30,809 nt of DNA, taken from positions 1-30,809 of the IMG/VR virus record IMGVR_UViG_3300031565_005660, one strand, 5' to 3'. Each line of letters starts with the position of its first letter. Positions within the stretch are counted from its first letter, which is position 1. The translations under genes were made by a program, and so were the position numbers. Source of the DNA: a virus. Shown one piece after another: positions 8,650-15,099 of this stretch. The notes under the pieces were generated by a model that did no database searches, was not told the DNA's origin, and saw only the letters and a list, made by a program, of their open reading frames with translations.

Positions 8650-9003
8650 TTATATAGGCGTCAGCCTATGTCTCCATCCCGGCCCGTCATCTTCCGGGTC
8701 CAGTCGGCCCAGAACGTGCAGGCCGCGTCCCGAACCGCTACTCGCGTTCGTATGCGACTGCCGCTGCTGAGATTCCAGCGCCTCATGTTCCGAGACCGCA
8801 TCGGCAATCGCTTCTATCGCCGCCATAAGGAGCCAGGGTTGATCGGCCGTCCCGCCGGCGCAGGGCAGAAAGCCAGCCTGGTAGTGGCGGTATGCCCTGG
8901 TAGCGAGGGAGAATGCGGCGCTTTCGGCGGACGGTTCTTCGTCCGCGAGGACGCGGCGCGCCTCCTCGCGGACCCAACGCAGGAACCGCCGCTCTAGGCT
9001 TCC
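8650..9003 (-). CDS. Frameshift extension of tail assembly chaperone (gpGT-like T part)
   Basis: This 117-residue reading frame is -1 relative to the chaperone gene and stays open from the end of that gene to a TAA at 8650-8652, filling the gap before the tape measure. It has no ATG, GTG or TTG in its first 59 codons, so it has no normal start. Reached by a -1 slip on the five-G run at 9002-9006, it would extend the chaperone from 171 to a 286-residue product (169 + 117). The peptide is protein-like: Arg/Glu helix (ERRFLRWVREEARRVL), a Trp-Leu-Leu-Met-Ala-Ala helix, then a polar tail. Position, size and frame match the G/GT arrangement of lambda and many siphoviruses. The product is inferred; the open frame is seen directly. 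Confidence 0.78.
   Translation of the reverse strand, partial: GSLERRFLRWVREEARRVLADEEPSAESAAFSLATRAYRHYQAGFLPCAGGTADQPWLLMAAIEAIADAVSEHEALESQQRQSHTNASSGSGRGLHVLGRLDPEDDGPGWRHRLTPI
8654..8669 (-). promoter_or_regulatory. Small hairpin just before the tape measure start
   Basis: ATAGGC and GCCTAT form a perfect six-pair stem around a four-base loop, ending five bases before the GTG of the tape measure gene, which has no good Shine-Dalgarno site of its own. It may tune translation of the tape measure by coupling to the upstream frameshift product. It is short enough to be chance. Confidence 0.35.
8941..8973 (-). promoter_or_regulatory. GC-rich 11-bp stem-loop downstream of the frameshift site
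   Basis: GTCCGCGAGGA at 8941-8951 is the exact reverse complement of 8963-8973, with an 11-base spacer that itself contains GGCGCGCC. In the mRNA the stem begins 28 bases after the G run at 9002-9006. It is not followed by a U tract, so it is not an intrinsic terminator. It may help ribosome pausing at the slip site, though the spacing is longer than the usual 5-9 bases. Confidence 0.5.
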
Positions 9004-9509
9004 CCCTCGTCCCCGTCCTCCATCTCGATACCCTGGAATTCGCGGATCGTATCCCGTACCCAGTCCGTCACATCAGGACTGAGGTCGCGGAACACACTCC
9101 AGTTAGCGCCCTGCTCGCGGAAGGTCACATCCCTGCCATCGTGAATCAACTTGAAATCGACCACGGACAGGTTGACAAGAACGCGGAGCTGCTCGACCAT
9201 ATCCATATCGAAGCGACTATGAACCGTCTTCCTTGTCTGTCGACGGCCGCGAGGCACTTCGAGTTCGTACTTCTGCCCCGCGGATAGGTACTGGTCGCGC
9301 TGCGTTCCCGTCCAGCCCTTCAGTCTGATAAAGTAGGTATCGCTGAGTCGGACGGTGCCATCGGAGTTGCGCCCCTCGGGCAGGTAGAACGTTTGCTCCT
9401 GCGGCCCTACGCGCATCTTGGCGACGAGGTTCATATCCTCGTCCTCGGTTGGCGGTTCCGCCTTTGTCTCCGGTGTCTCGGAGAACTCCGGCGCGTCTTC
9501 TAGTCCCAT
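8994..9509 (-). CDS. Tail assembly chaperone (gpG-like, short form)
   Basis: 171 residues, ATG at 9509 with AGGAGG eight bases upstream. It lies between the tail tube and tape measure genes, the standard place for the chaperone that coats the tape measure during tail assembly. The N-terminus is acidic and likely disordered (residues 1-25). Residues 27-115 form a beta-rich region with a D-T-Y-F-I-R-L-K-G-W-T-G step, and the C-terminal part carries W-V-R-D-T-I-R-E-F-Q-G before a Glu/Asp tail (MEDGDEGEA). The last codons hold a slippery G run leading to a longer -1 product. No enzymatic motif. The assignment rests on gene order, size and the frameshift layout. Confidence 0.82.
   Translation of the reverse strand: MGLEDAPEFSETPETKAEPPTEDEDMNLVAKMRVGPQEQTFYLPEGRNSDGTVRLSDTYFIRLKGWTGTQRDQYLSAGQKYELEVPRGRRQTRKTVHSRFDMDMVEQLRVLVNLSVVDFKLIHDGRDVTFREQGANWSVFRDLSPDVTDWVRDTIREFQGIEMEDGDEGEA
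9002..9006 (-). promoter_or_regulatory. Candidate -1 ribosomal slip site
   Basis: The chaperone frame reads GAG GGG GAA GCC TAG here. The five consecutive G bases let the tRNA on GGG re-pair one base back, giving GGA AGC CTA in the -1 frame. It is not a perfect X-XXY-YYZ heptamer, since the following GAA cannot re-pair fully. It lies two codons before the zero-frame stop, as in many tail chaperone genes. Confidence 0.6.
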
Positions 9510-9542
9510 GAGACTCGCCTCCTAGTGTGTGATATCGCCGGA

Positions 9543-10403
9543 CTATCCATCCAGCGTCCAGTCCGTCAGCAGATATGGCATCTCGACGACGATGTCGCCG
9601 CGAGCCGGAATCTGCAGATCGGCATTCCGTGCCTTCAGGCCGTTCAGCGTCAGCGTCATAGTCTGCGCGGGGCTGACATCGGAACAACTACAAAATGTCA
9701 TAACGTGATCGGCTCCCGCTAGCAGGCAGTCCTGAAGATCGACGTCTGCATCGGCGAGAAAATAGGTCAGTGTCCCACCGATCTCTGACGGCCCTTCATC
9801 GAGAAAGTCCCATATGCGCTCAGGGTCCCTTGTCGTCACGGTCCCCGCGATCACCGGCATGGGTTCCAGGCCATTGCGGCAGTAGAACTCGAACGCCCGC
9901 AGGTCCCGCGTCTCGTCCCATGTCATCTCGAACCAGCGGTAGGCACGAGAGGAGAAGAACGACATATCACCGGGGTCGGCTGCGAGCTGTGCGACTTTCC
10001 CGCCGATCAGGTTTACGTCGGCATTCAGGCGGCCGCCGGCGTCACACCGCATCGTGATATCGCCGATCTTGCAGTCCTGGATGATCGCGCGGTAGACATC
10101 CGCGCCCTTATGGTATCCGATCTTGATCGTCAGCCACTGGAGTTCGCCAGTGACCGCGCTTCGCTTGGCGTACTGGAGGAAGTGTGGGTCCTCTACGGCC
10201 GTAATGCTAAGGCCGACCTCCGCCAGCGTCATCCCTTCGCTGAGTTCGACGGGGTCCCAGTCACCGACCGAATAGAGCGGCTCGATACCGCTCGGCACAT
10301 TCATGTGCGGCCGGTCGATAATGCCCAGGGCGGAATAGCCCACCGCAGGGATTCCCTTCGCACCCTGTGTACCATAGAAACACCTACCGTATGCTCCCTT
10401 CAT
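9543..10403 (-). CDS. Probable major tail tube protein
   Basis: 286 residues, ATG with AAGGAGACAGGGACG directly upstream, a strong ribosome site that fits a highly made protein. The sequence is beta-rich and soluble with alternating hydrophobic strands (VELSEGMTLAEVGLSITAV, DITMRCDAGGRLNADVNLIG) and a C-terminal TMTLTLNGLKARNADLQIP strand pair, as expected for siphovirus tail tube subunits. It starts 20 bases inside the end of the GT9 glycosyltransferase gene and is followed by the tail chaperone. Four Cys residues occur (C8, C113, C120, C183 approximately) plus a CSCSD stretch near 236. Identification is by position, size and fold pattern rather than a specific motif. Confidence 0.8.
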   Translation of the reverse strand: MKGAYGRCFYGTQGAKGIPAVGYSALGIIDRPHMNVPSGIEPLYSVGDWDPVELSEGMTLAEVGLSITAVEDPHFLQYAKRSAVTGELQWLTIKIGYHKGADVYRAIIQDCKIGDITMRCDAGGRLNADVNLIGGKVAQLAADPGDMSFFSSRAYRWFEMTWDETRDLRAFEFYCRNGLEPMPVIAGTVTTRDPERIWDFLDEGPSEIGGTLTYFLADADVDLQDCLLAGADHVMTFCSCSDVSPAQTMTLTLNGLKARNADLQIPARGDIVVEMPYLLTDWTLDG

Positions 10404-11415
10404 CGTCCCTGTCTCCTTGAGGGTCTATTCGCGGCCCAGGCGAGCGCAGTCGCTCAAGCGCCGCGGAAACGACCTGCGTCGGCTCTACAGCCGAAACGCA
10501 AGAACCAGGGACGTCCAACTCGCCGACCTTGCAGTCGGCATTCCAGCACGGCCAGCAGTCAAGCCCCTCGGGCTCAAGTGCTGTTACATCGTAACGCGGC
10601 CCCACAGACCCGGCCGCGGAAGTGGCGCAGAAGACGGCGACGGACGGCACCCCCAGGGCAGCCGCTAGATGCATCGGCCCTGTGTCGCCCGAAACAACAA
10701 GGTCACAAGCCGCCAGGAGCCCCGCCAAAGACCGGATATCCATCGCCGGCGGCTTTTTACAGCAGGGCAGAATCTCATCGCCGAAGCCGACGACGGCACA
10801 GCCCTCGTGTGCCAGGTCCTTCGCGACGCGCAGCATCCCGCGGTATCGCCGCGACTCCCAACCCGTCTTCATAAAGACCGCGACGACGGGCTCGCCTTCG
10901 CGACGCCAGCCTTCGACGCCCTCCCTACCCATAGCGACTTCCTGCTCGGTAAGCGCGAAGTGGGGCCGCGCATCCTCAATGTCGAAATTCCAGTAGTCGC
11001 CGAAACAGAGCGCCGCCGGTCTCTCGGTCCGGCCCGGATGATGTTCGAGCCAGCCGTCCATGATCACGGAATGCACGGGCGATTCCCAGTGGATACCATT
11101 CCCAAGGCCGTTTATCATCGGCGCGTAGTTCGGGTGGGTGATGATCTGGCATTCGGCCCCATTATCCATCAGCATCCGCGCGGCTGGGGTAAGGCATAGA
11201 ACGTCTCCGAAGCCGGAACGCCGGCGCACGAGATACCGACCCACGCATAGTTCCTCTGCTCGTGGAATCTCTACCTGGCCAGCGTCGACCAATTCCTTCG
11301 CGAGGGACTCGGGAACTCGCGCAAGCCAGCCCTTGGACTCGTCGAAATGGACGACGCCCAGAGGGTATCGAACCTTCTGGGCACCATAGCTCCGTATCGC
11401 GCGCATCCTTAGCAT
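10384..11415 (-). CDS. GT9-type glycosyltransferase (heptosyltransferase-like)
   Basis: 343 residues. Two blocks mark glycosyltransferase family 9: an N-terminal RYLVRRRSGFGDVLCLTPAA at 60-79, matching the 'hR-x-x-G-x-GD-hhhh-P-x' start of the first Rossmann fold, and SGDTGPMHLAAALGVPSVAV at 242-261, the nucleotide-sugar binding loop. A C-terminal CWPCWNADCK with a later SC matches the Cys cluster common in this family. Residues 1-55 form an extra N-terminal piece. The enzyme would transfer a sugar from an activated donor; donor and acceptor are unknown. It is odd in a tail operon: it overlaps the tail terminator gene by seven bases and the tail tube gene by 20, so it is co-expressed with them. 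ATG at 11415 is used; ATG at 11406 is possible. Confidence 0.88.
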   Translation of the reverse strand: MLRMRAIRSYGAQKVRYPLGVVHFDESKGWLARVPESLAKELVDAGQVEIPRAEELCVGRYLVRRRSGFGDVLCLTPAARMLMDNGAECQIITHPNYAPMINGLGNGIHWESPVHSVIMDGWLEHHPGRTERPAALCFGDYWNFDIEDARPHFALTEQEVAMGREGVEGWRREGEPVVAVFMKTGWESRRYRGMLRVAKDLAHEGCAVVGFGDEILPCCKKPPAMDIRSLAGLLAACDLVVSGDTGPMHLAAALGVPSVAVFCATSAAGSVGPRYDVTALEPEGLDCWPCWNADCKVGELDVPGSCVSAVEPTQVVSAALERLRSPGPRIDPQGDRDDEGSIR

Positions 11416-11873
11416 GATGGCGGGTTGATCTCCCTGCGGGTCGTCATCTCCAGCAGTATGGGGTCTATCTGCTCGCCATGCTGCTGAATCAGTCCTAGCA
11501 GGCGCTGGTCCTCCACGCGCCCCGGTCCGTCGCCGCCCTGTACGACGAAGGCGGCGGTCTCCCGCGTGAGGTCGAGGAGCGCCGCCATGGCGGTATCGCC
11601 CCAGGTATCGAGCAAGTCGGCGCGCCGGTCATTGTGGCCGATATCGCGGGCGATCAGGATGAGCCAATGCCATACCCCTTCCTCGACGCCGATCCCCAAG
11701 GACTCGATCTCGATAGAGGGGCCGATAAGCACCACGCAGGGTCTGTCGGGCAGGCGCCAGAGGCGGCCACGAGTTACAACATCGACCCCCATGCCCGCCA
11801 ACTCTGTGCGGAGCTTGGTGAGGATCGCAGCCGCCTGTGCTGCCGTGTTAAACCCGGTTGTCAGGATCGCCAT
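11409..11873 (-). CDS. Probable tail terminator / completion protein
   Basis: 154 residues, ATG at 11873, one base after the stop of the gp10-like gene; the run GGGGGGG before TGAC serves as ribosome site. The N-terminus is helical (AAQAAAILTKLRTELAGMG), followed by strands with R-P-C-V-V-L-I-G-P-S and W-H-W-L-I-L-I-A-R-D, the layout of siphovirus tail terminator proteins (lambda gpU / HK97 type) that form the ring closing the tail tube. Gene order (connector, closure, gp10-like, this, tail tube) agrees. No catalytic motif. The C-terminus (EMTTRREINPPSC) overlaps the next gene. Confidence 0.7.
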   Translation of the reverse strand: MAILTTGFNTAAQAAAILTKLRTELAGMGVDVVTRGRLWRLPDRPCVVLIGPSIEIESLGIGVEEGVWHWLILIARDIGHNDRRADLLDTWGDTAMAALLDLTRETAAFVVQGGDGPGRVEDQRLLGLIQQHGEQIDPILLEMTTRREINPPSC

Positions 11874-11874
11874 G

Positions 11875-12423
11875 TCACCCCCCCAATCCCGTCACGAGTT
11901 GCCGAAGGTCATTCATAAAGAACGGCACATACTTATCAAACGCCGGATGCAGGTATGGCTGCGGGTGAATGCCGGGATGGATGACCTTGCGGACGATGGT
12001 CTTGGCACCCCGCTTGCGGCTCAGTACCAACCGGCCCGTCTTGGAGCGGAACAGTGCCCGACCCGTCGCCAATTGCGTTCCGGCTCGCGCCGTAAACGCC
12101 AGCGCCTTCTTCGTCTTCGGCTTGATCTCGTAGGCCCGCTTCTGCGGCCCGTAGAGTCCGGTCCCGTACTCTACATACGGGCCGTAGTCCTCGTCGGTGC
12201 CGACCTTCGCTCGCGTCTGCTTCCCCTGCCGACTGATGTCGGTGTGGATACTGGAACGTAGGATATCCGTCGCCACGGGTGTCCGTCGCTTCGCCTCCCG
12301 CTCTATGCGGAGCCCATAGGAGCCGACTAGGAGCGATGACCGCTTCTGAAACTGGTCCGGTAGATCATCGGCCCACCTGCGAAGCTCGTCTGCCTTTTCG
12401 ATTCTCACCGCAACGCCAATCAT
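11875..12423 (-). CDS. HK97 gp10-like minor tail / neck protein
   Basis: 182 residues, starting four bases inside the upstream gene (ATGA). The sequence has the marks of the HK97-gp10_like family: an N-terminal helix with E-L-R-R-W-A-D-D-L, a basic A-K-R-R-T-P-V-A-T-D-I-L-R-S-S-I-H stretch at about 64-80 (the T-P-V-x-T-G-x-L-R-x-S motif), and E-D-Y-G-P-Y-V-E-Y-G-T-G at 98-109. A basic central insert (GRALFRSKTGRL) and a C-terminal QPYLHPAF complete the family pattern. It acts in joining head and tail; the protein is strongly basic overall. Confidence 0.88.
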   Translation of the reverse strand: MIGVAVRIEKADELRRWADDLPDQFQKRSSLLVGSYGLRIEREAKRRTPVATDILRSSIHTDISRQGKQTRAKVGTDEDYGPYVEYGTGLYGPQKRAYEIKPKTKKALAFTARAGTQLATGRALFRSKTGRLVLSRKRGAKTIVRKVIHPGIHPQPYLHPAFDKYVPFFMNDLRQLVTGLGG

Positions 12424-12791
12424 GCCGGTTGGTCCTTTGATTCCCGGAGTCCGATCTCCAGCAGGTGCGGTATGTTCGGGGTCGGCCCGAGGTAGTCGTG
12501 ATAGCGACTTGGGGTCCCGTTCACGAAGAAGATGCGATTCTGCCAGACGACCTTAGCGCGTTCGGGAATGACTGCATCCTCCGAGTACATGATGGCATCG
12601 CTCTCGATCAGGTAGCCGACCGGACTCTCCGTCAGAATCTTCCCATCCTGGTGAATAGCGCAGGGGTGGTCGGCGAGGTCCGGGGCATCCGGGTAACCCT
12701 CCAGGACCTGCCCATCCACTGCCTCGCCCGTATCGAGGTAGTAGATATCGGCGGTATGGGTAAGCAGTGATTGAAGTTCAGCGTCTGCCAT
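12420..12791 (-). CDS. Probable head-closure / head-tail joining protein
   Basis: 123 residues, starting three bases after the connector gene's stop. It is a small beta-rich protein (THTADIYYLDTG, CAIHQDGKILTES, DAVIPERAKVVWQNRIFFVNG) with the length and strand pattern of siphovirus head-tail joining (stopper) proteins such as HK97 gp7 / SPP1 gp16. The motif of a D-x-I-x-Y-x-x-D-A-V-I-P-x-R-x-x-V followed by FFVNG is typical for the barrel that plugs the connector. Assignment rests mainly on length, fold pattern and position between the connector and the gp10-like protein. Confidence 0.68.
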   Translation of the reverse strand: MADAELQSLLTHTADIYYLDTGEAVDGQVLEGYPDAPDLADHPCAIHQDGKILTESPVGYLIESDAIMYSEDAVIPERAKVVWQNRIFFVNGTPSRYHDYLGPTPNIPHLLEIGLRESKDQPA

Positions 12792-12794
12792 CGT

Positions 12795-13508
12795 CTATGC
12801 CTTGTACGCCGCCGCGGGGAGTCGGGCCGCGTCGAGGAAGTCTTTCTCTAGCGCCTCTGCCTGCTTGAACAACGAAGCGACCATCGTTCCGATTCCACCC
12901 ATATCTTTCGTGTAGGGTCCGAGAGTCAGGCGGCCGCCAGAGGCCACTACCGTCGCCGCACCGCCCGTCGCCATCACTGCCGTCGCCACCGCCTTGCCCG
13001 CCATAATGAGCAGATCGGCGTCCTCGGTCGGTACCGTATCGGCAGTAGCGTGCCATGCCGTATAGATCACCGCCAGGGTTGTCGCACTCTCCGGGCGAGG
13101 CATGATGCGAACCGTACCACCCGGCATATCCTGCTCCCACTTCGTCCCGAACTGCCGCGCCCAGTGCTCCAACTTCTGCCGGTAGATATCCACCTGCGAA
13201 GGCTGGTTGAAGTCCATAATCACGTCGCCGGCGGCCAGCGCCTCCGATAGGGTCGAGGTGTCGCCGATCAGTTCGCTCAAATCCTCTAGTGCGTCGATGG
13301 GGGCCAACTCAATACAGAGATAGCCGCCCGCGGGAAGGCTGTACTCCTCTACGTCCGCACTTACCGCAATCGTCCCAAGTACGTGGCGCGGCCGCTGCCT
13401 GGAATACATGCGGACCGCGTCCTTAACCGCCTGCGTCCACTGCGGGTCAGTCAGCCCCGCCCCGAAACCGAGCAGTTTCAGTTCCGCGATGAGTTCTACG
13501 TTGGTCAT
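12795..13508 (-). CDS. Probable head-tail connector (adaptor) protein
   Basis: 237 residues, ATG at 13508 preceded by CAGGAGAGAG. The N-terminal 40 residues (NVELIAELKLLGFGAGLTDP, then W-T-Q-A-V-K-D-A-V-R-M-Y-S-R) match helical adaptor proteins of the gp6/gp15 connector class, in which a Tyr-Ser-Arg helix packs against the portal. The C-terminal third is helical and Ala-rich with G-P-Y-T-K-D and a final helix QAEALEKDFLDAARL, like other adaptors. It is the first gene after an intrinsic terminator, so the neck and tail genes probably start a new transcript or rely on antitermination. It also restarts the structural gene order that the sugar cassette interrupts. Confidence 0.72.
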   Translation of the reverse strand: MTNVELIAELKLLGFGAGLTDPQWTQAVKDAVRMYSRQRPRHVLGTIAVSADVEEYSLPAGGYLCIELAPIDALEDLSELIGDTSTLSEALAAGDVIMDFNQPSQVDIYRQKLEHWARQFGTKWEQDMPGGTVRIMPRPESATTLAVIYTAWHATADTVPTEDADLLIMAGKAVATAVMATGGAATVVASGGRLTLGPYTKDMGGIGTMVASLFKQAEALEKDFLDAARLPAAAYKA

Positions 13509-13529
13509 GCGTTGGTGACTCTCTCCTGG

Positions 13530-13564
13530 CCATATAAAAGCCCCGGCCTATATAGGTGCGGGGC
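13530..13564 (-). terminator. Intrinsic terminator after the sugar-modification cassette
   Basis: On the minus strand GCCCCG (13564-13559) pairs with CGGGGC (13545-13540); inside, CCTATATAGG adds an inner stem. The hairpin is followed by TTTTATAT, a good U tract. It lies between the zinc-ribbon gene and the connector gene and would end transcripts of the cassette. Confidence 0.8.
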
Positions 13565-13593
13565 CTCTCCACTATGGCGATAGCTAAAGGCGA

Positions 13594-13896
13594 TTACATA
13601 CCGATTACCTGCGCGTCGATATCGTCGGGAACCCGCCGCATGATTCGTCCACACTGCCGGCACTTAAAGTCGCGAGGCTGCGAGGTTCCGGTTTCCTCGC
13701 GCGCTCTACGGTCCTGGCTCATATAGAGCCCCGTATCGCCCGCGGCCACCGGCTCGAACTGGCCGAATAGGGACGCTTCACAGGCGCCGCAGGTGTCCAG
13801 GGGCAGGTCGGTTGGCGAGGCCGTCTGCCCCTGAACGGGAGGTGAGGCGTGAGCAGCGGACGTTTTCCGCGTGATGTCTCGCATAGTCGTCGGCAT
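13594..13896 (-). CDS. Small zinc-ribbon protein, last gene of the cassette
   Basis: 100 residues from the ATG at 13896, which overlaps the stop of the upstream glycosyltransferase by one base (TGATG). A longer in-frame start at 13941 would add a Gly-rich extension inside that gene. Cys36-x-x-Cys39 and Cys79-x-x-Cys82 form a four-Cys zinc ribbon separated by 39 residues; the first 30 residues are polar and likely disordered. Function unknown: such ribbons bind nucleic acid or protein partners. It directly precedes a terminator, so it closes the cassette's transcript. It could be a regulator, an adaptor for the sugar enzymes, or a small virion protein; the sequence does not decide. Confidence 0.75.
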   Translation of the reverse strand: MPTTMRDITRKTSAAHASPPVQGQTASPTDLPLDTCGACEASLFGQFEPVAAGDTGLYMSQDRRAREETGTSQPRDFKCRQCGRIMRRVPDDIDAQVIGM

Positions 13897-14858
13897 CAGC
13901 CCATCGCTCCCTGGAGAAACTCTCGCCAGTCCGCCTCCCACCTATCTAATCCGCCGAACTCCTCGGCCCAGGCTCGCGCGCCCAGCGAAACCGCCTGCCG
14001 CCGCGCTAGAACCCGCGTCAATGCCTGACTCCACTGCTCGACAGCCGCGTCATCCGTCGCTACCACCGGCACTGTCTCCCCAACTGGCAGGCCATTCATC
14101 ATGCCGCCTTCGATGTCGGCGAACAGTCCCACATCACTCGCCACAATCGGTAGTCCACAAGCCAACGCCTGCAATCCCGCATAGGGGCAGCCATCTGCGC
14201 GGGACGGGGAGACGAAGATGTCTCCAGCAGCTATAGCTTCGGCCTCTGCTCCGATCCCCGCCCCGATCAGTCGGAACTCGATATCGGGCCGCCTCCTCGC
14301 GAGTGCCGCTATCACATCCCCGCCCTTCGGCATGGCGTCGCTCGGATAGATTGCGATGGGCCGTTCCCGCGCCGGATGCTGCCGCGGCTGGTACTCGTCT
14401 AGGTCCAGTCCGTTGGCGATGATCGCCGCCGGCTCGACTCCGTACATACCCTGCAACTCCCACTTGGTATAGTGGCTAACAGCTACGGTGGGTAGCCGCC
14501 GGTATTCGGCCTGTTGTATCTCGCCGAGCCGCATAGCCTCCGCTGAATTGCAGGCCAGTCCAATGCCCTTCCAGGTTCCATGGGCCACCGAGATTACCGG
14601 GCCGTCAAAGTCCACCAGTCCGCGGCCCCAGAAACCGTCCACGATAACCGCCTCAATGTCGTTCAGCGCGCCCGATGAGACAAGCCAGCGCCCTAGCAGA
14701 TCAGCCGCGCCAGCCTCGTCTACTCGCGCCTTCTGCGGCATGTCCGACCACGAGTAAAGCCGCGCGCCGAGCTGCTGCTCCACGTAATGGCCAAACAAAG
14801 GGACACCGCCAGGGTGTCCTTCGCTCCGCTTGTAGAAAGCTATGTGGGCGAGATTCAA
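13896..14858 (-). CDS. GT4-type glycosyltransferase (GT-B fold)
   Basis: 320 residues from a TTG at 14858 with AAGGA seven bases upstream. This start gives a family-like N-terminus (MNLAHIAFYKR); the longer frame to 14915 would run into the previous gene. Family motifs of retaining GT4 enzymes are present: A-N-G-L-D at about 148-152 and SPSRADGCPYAGLQALACG at about 217-235, the E-x-x-x-x-x-x-E region in which the first acidic residue appears as Asp222 and the second as Gln229, plus G-L-P-I-V-A-S-D-V-G. The usual second Glu is thus replaced by Gln, which may alter donor binding. The central sugar-donor domain is complete. It would extend a glycan; target unknown. Confidence 0.87.
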   Translation of the reverse strand: MNLAHIAFYKRSEGHPGGVPLFGHYVEQQLGARLYSWSDMPQKARVDEAGAADLLGRWLVSSGALNDIEAVIVDGFWGRGLVDFDGPVISVAHGTWKGIGLACNSAEAMRLGEIQQAEYRRLPTVAVSHYTKWELQGMYGVEPAAIIANGLDLDEYQPRQHPARERPIAIYPSDAMPKGGDVIAALARRRPDIEFRLIGAGIGAEAEAIAAGDIFVSPSRADGCPYAGLQALACGLPIVASDVGLFADIEGGMMNGLPVGETVPVVATDDAAVEQWSQALTRVLARRQAVSLGARAWAEEFGGLDRWEADWREFLQGAMG

Positions 14859-14868
14859 GTGGATATCC

Positions 14869-15099
14869 TTACCAGAATAACCCTGGCGCGCAAACGGCGC
14901 AGGGGTACCAACCACAACCCATCATGCTCCGCGCCTGTCCTTCCGAAATCGCAATCACGTCCTCTCCGGAAATCCGGGGGCAGTCCGGTCGGTTGTGCAG
15001 GCAGGTATCGAACCAGCGGCGATACATAGTTCCGGTTCCCGACTGCCCCGCCTGACGAACCACCATGGCATCCCGTTTGGCGGTTACCTCCATGGCCAT
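14869..15099 (-). CDS. Small Cys-rich protein in the sugar cassette
   Basis: 76 residues from the ATG at 15099, overlapping the TAA of the methyltransferase gene by one base (TAATG). It carries Cys33, His35, Cys40, Cys62, Cys67 and Cys70, with a YPCAVC pair near the C-terminus, enough to bind one zinc ion. The motif D-T-C-L-H-N-R-P-D-C-P and GCGWYPCAVC suggests a small treble-clef or ribbon fold. Nothing indicates an enzyme. It lies between a methyltransferase and a glycosyltransferase with tight overlaps, so it is co-translated with them. A longer start at 15156 lies inside the previous gene and is less likely. Confidence 0.68.
   Translation of the reverse strand: MAMEVTAKRDAMVVRQAGQSGTGTMYRRWFDTCLHNRPDCPRISGEDVIAISEGQARSMMGCGWYPCAVCAPGLFW

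Noticed and set aside
8783-8977. 64-codon minus-strand frame in the chaperone-tape measure gap
   Set aside because: Arg/Gly-rich and in a different frame from the continuous -1 frame that explains the whole gap.
11875-11884. Seven-G run at the end of the gp10-like gene
   Set aside because: A +1 slip would join it to the tail terminator gene, but the latter has its own ATG and ribosome site, and no such fusion is known there.
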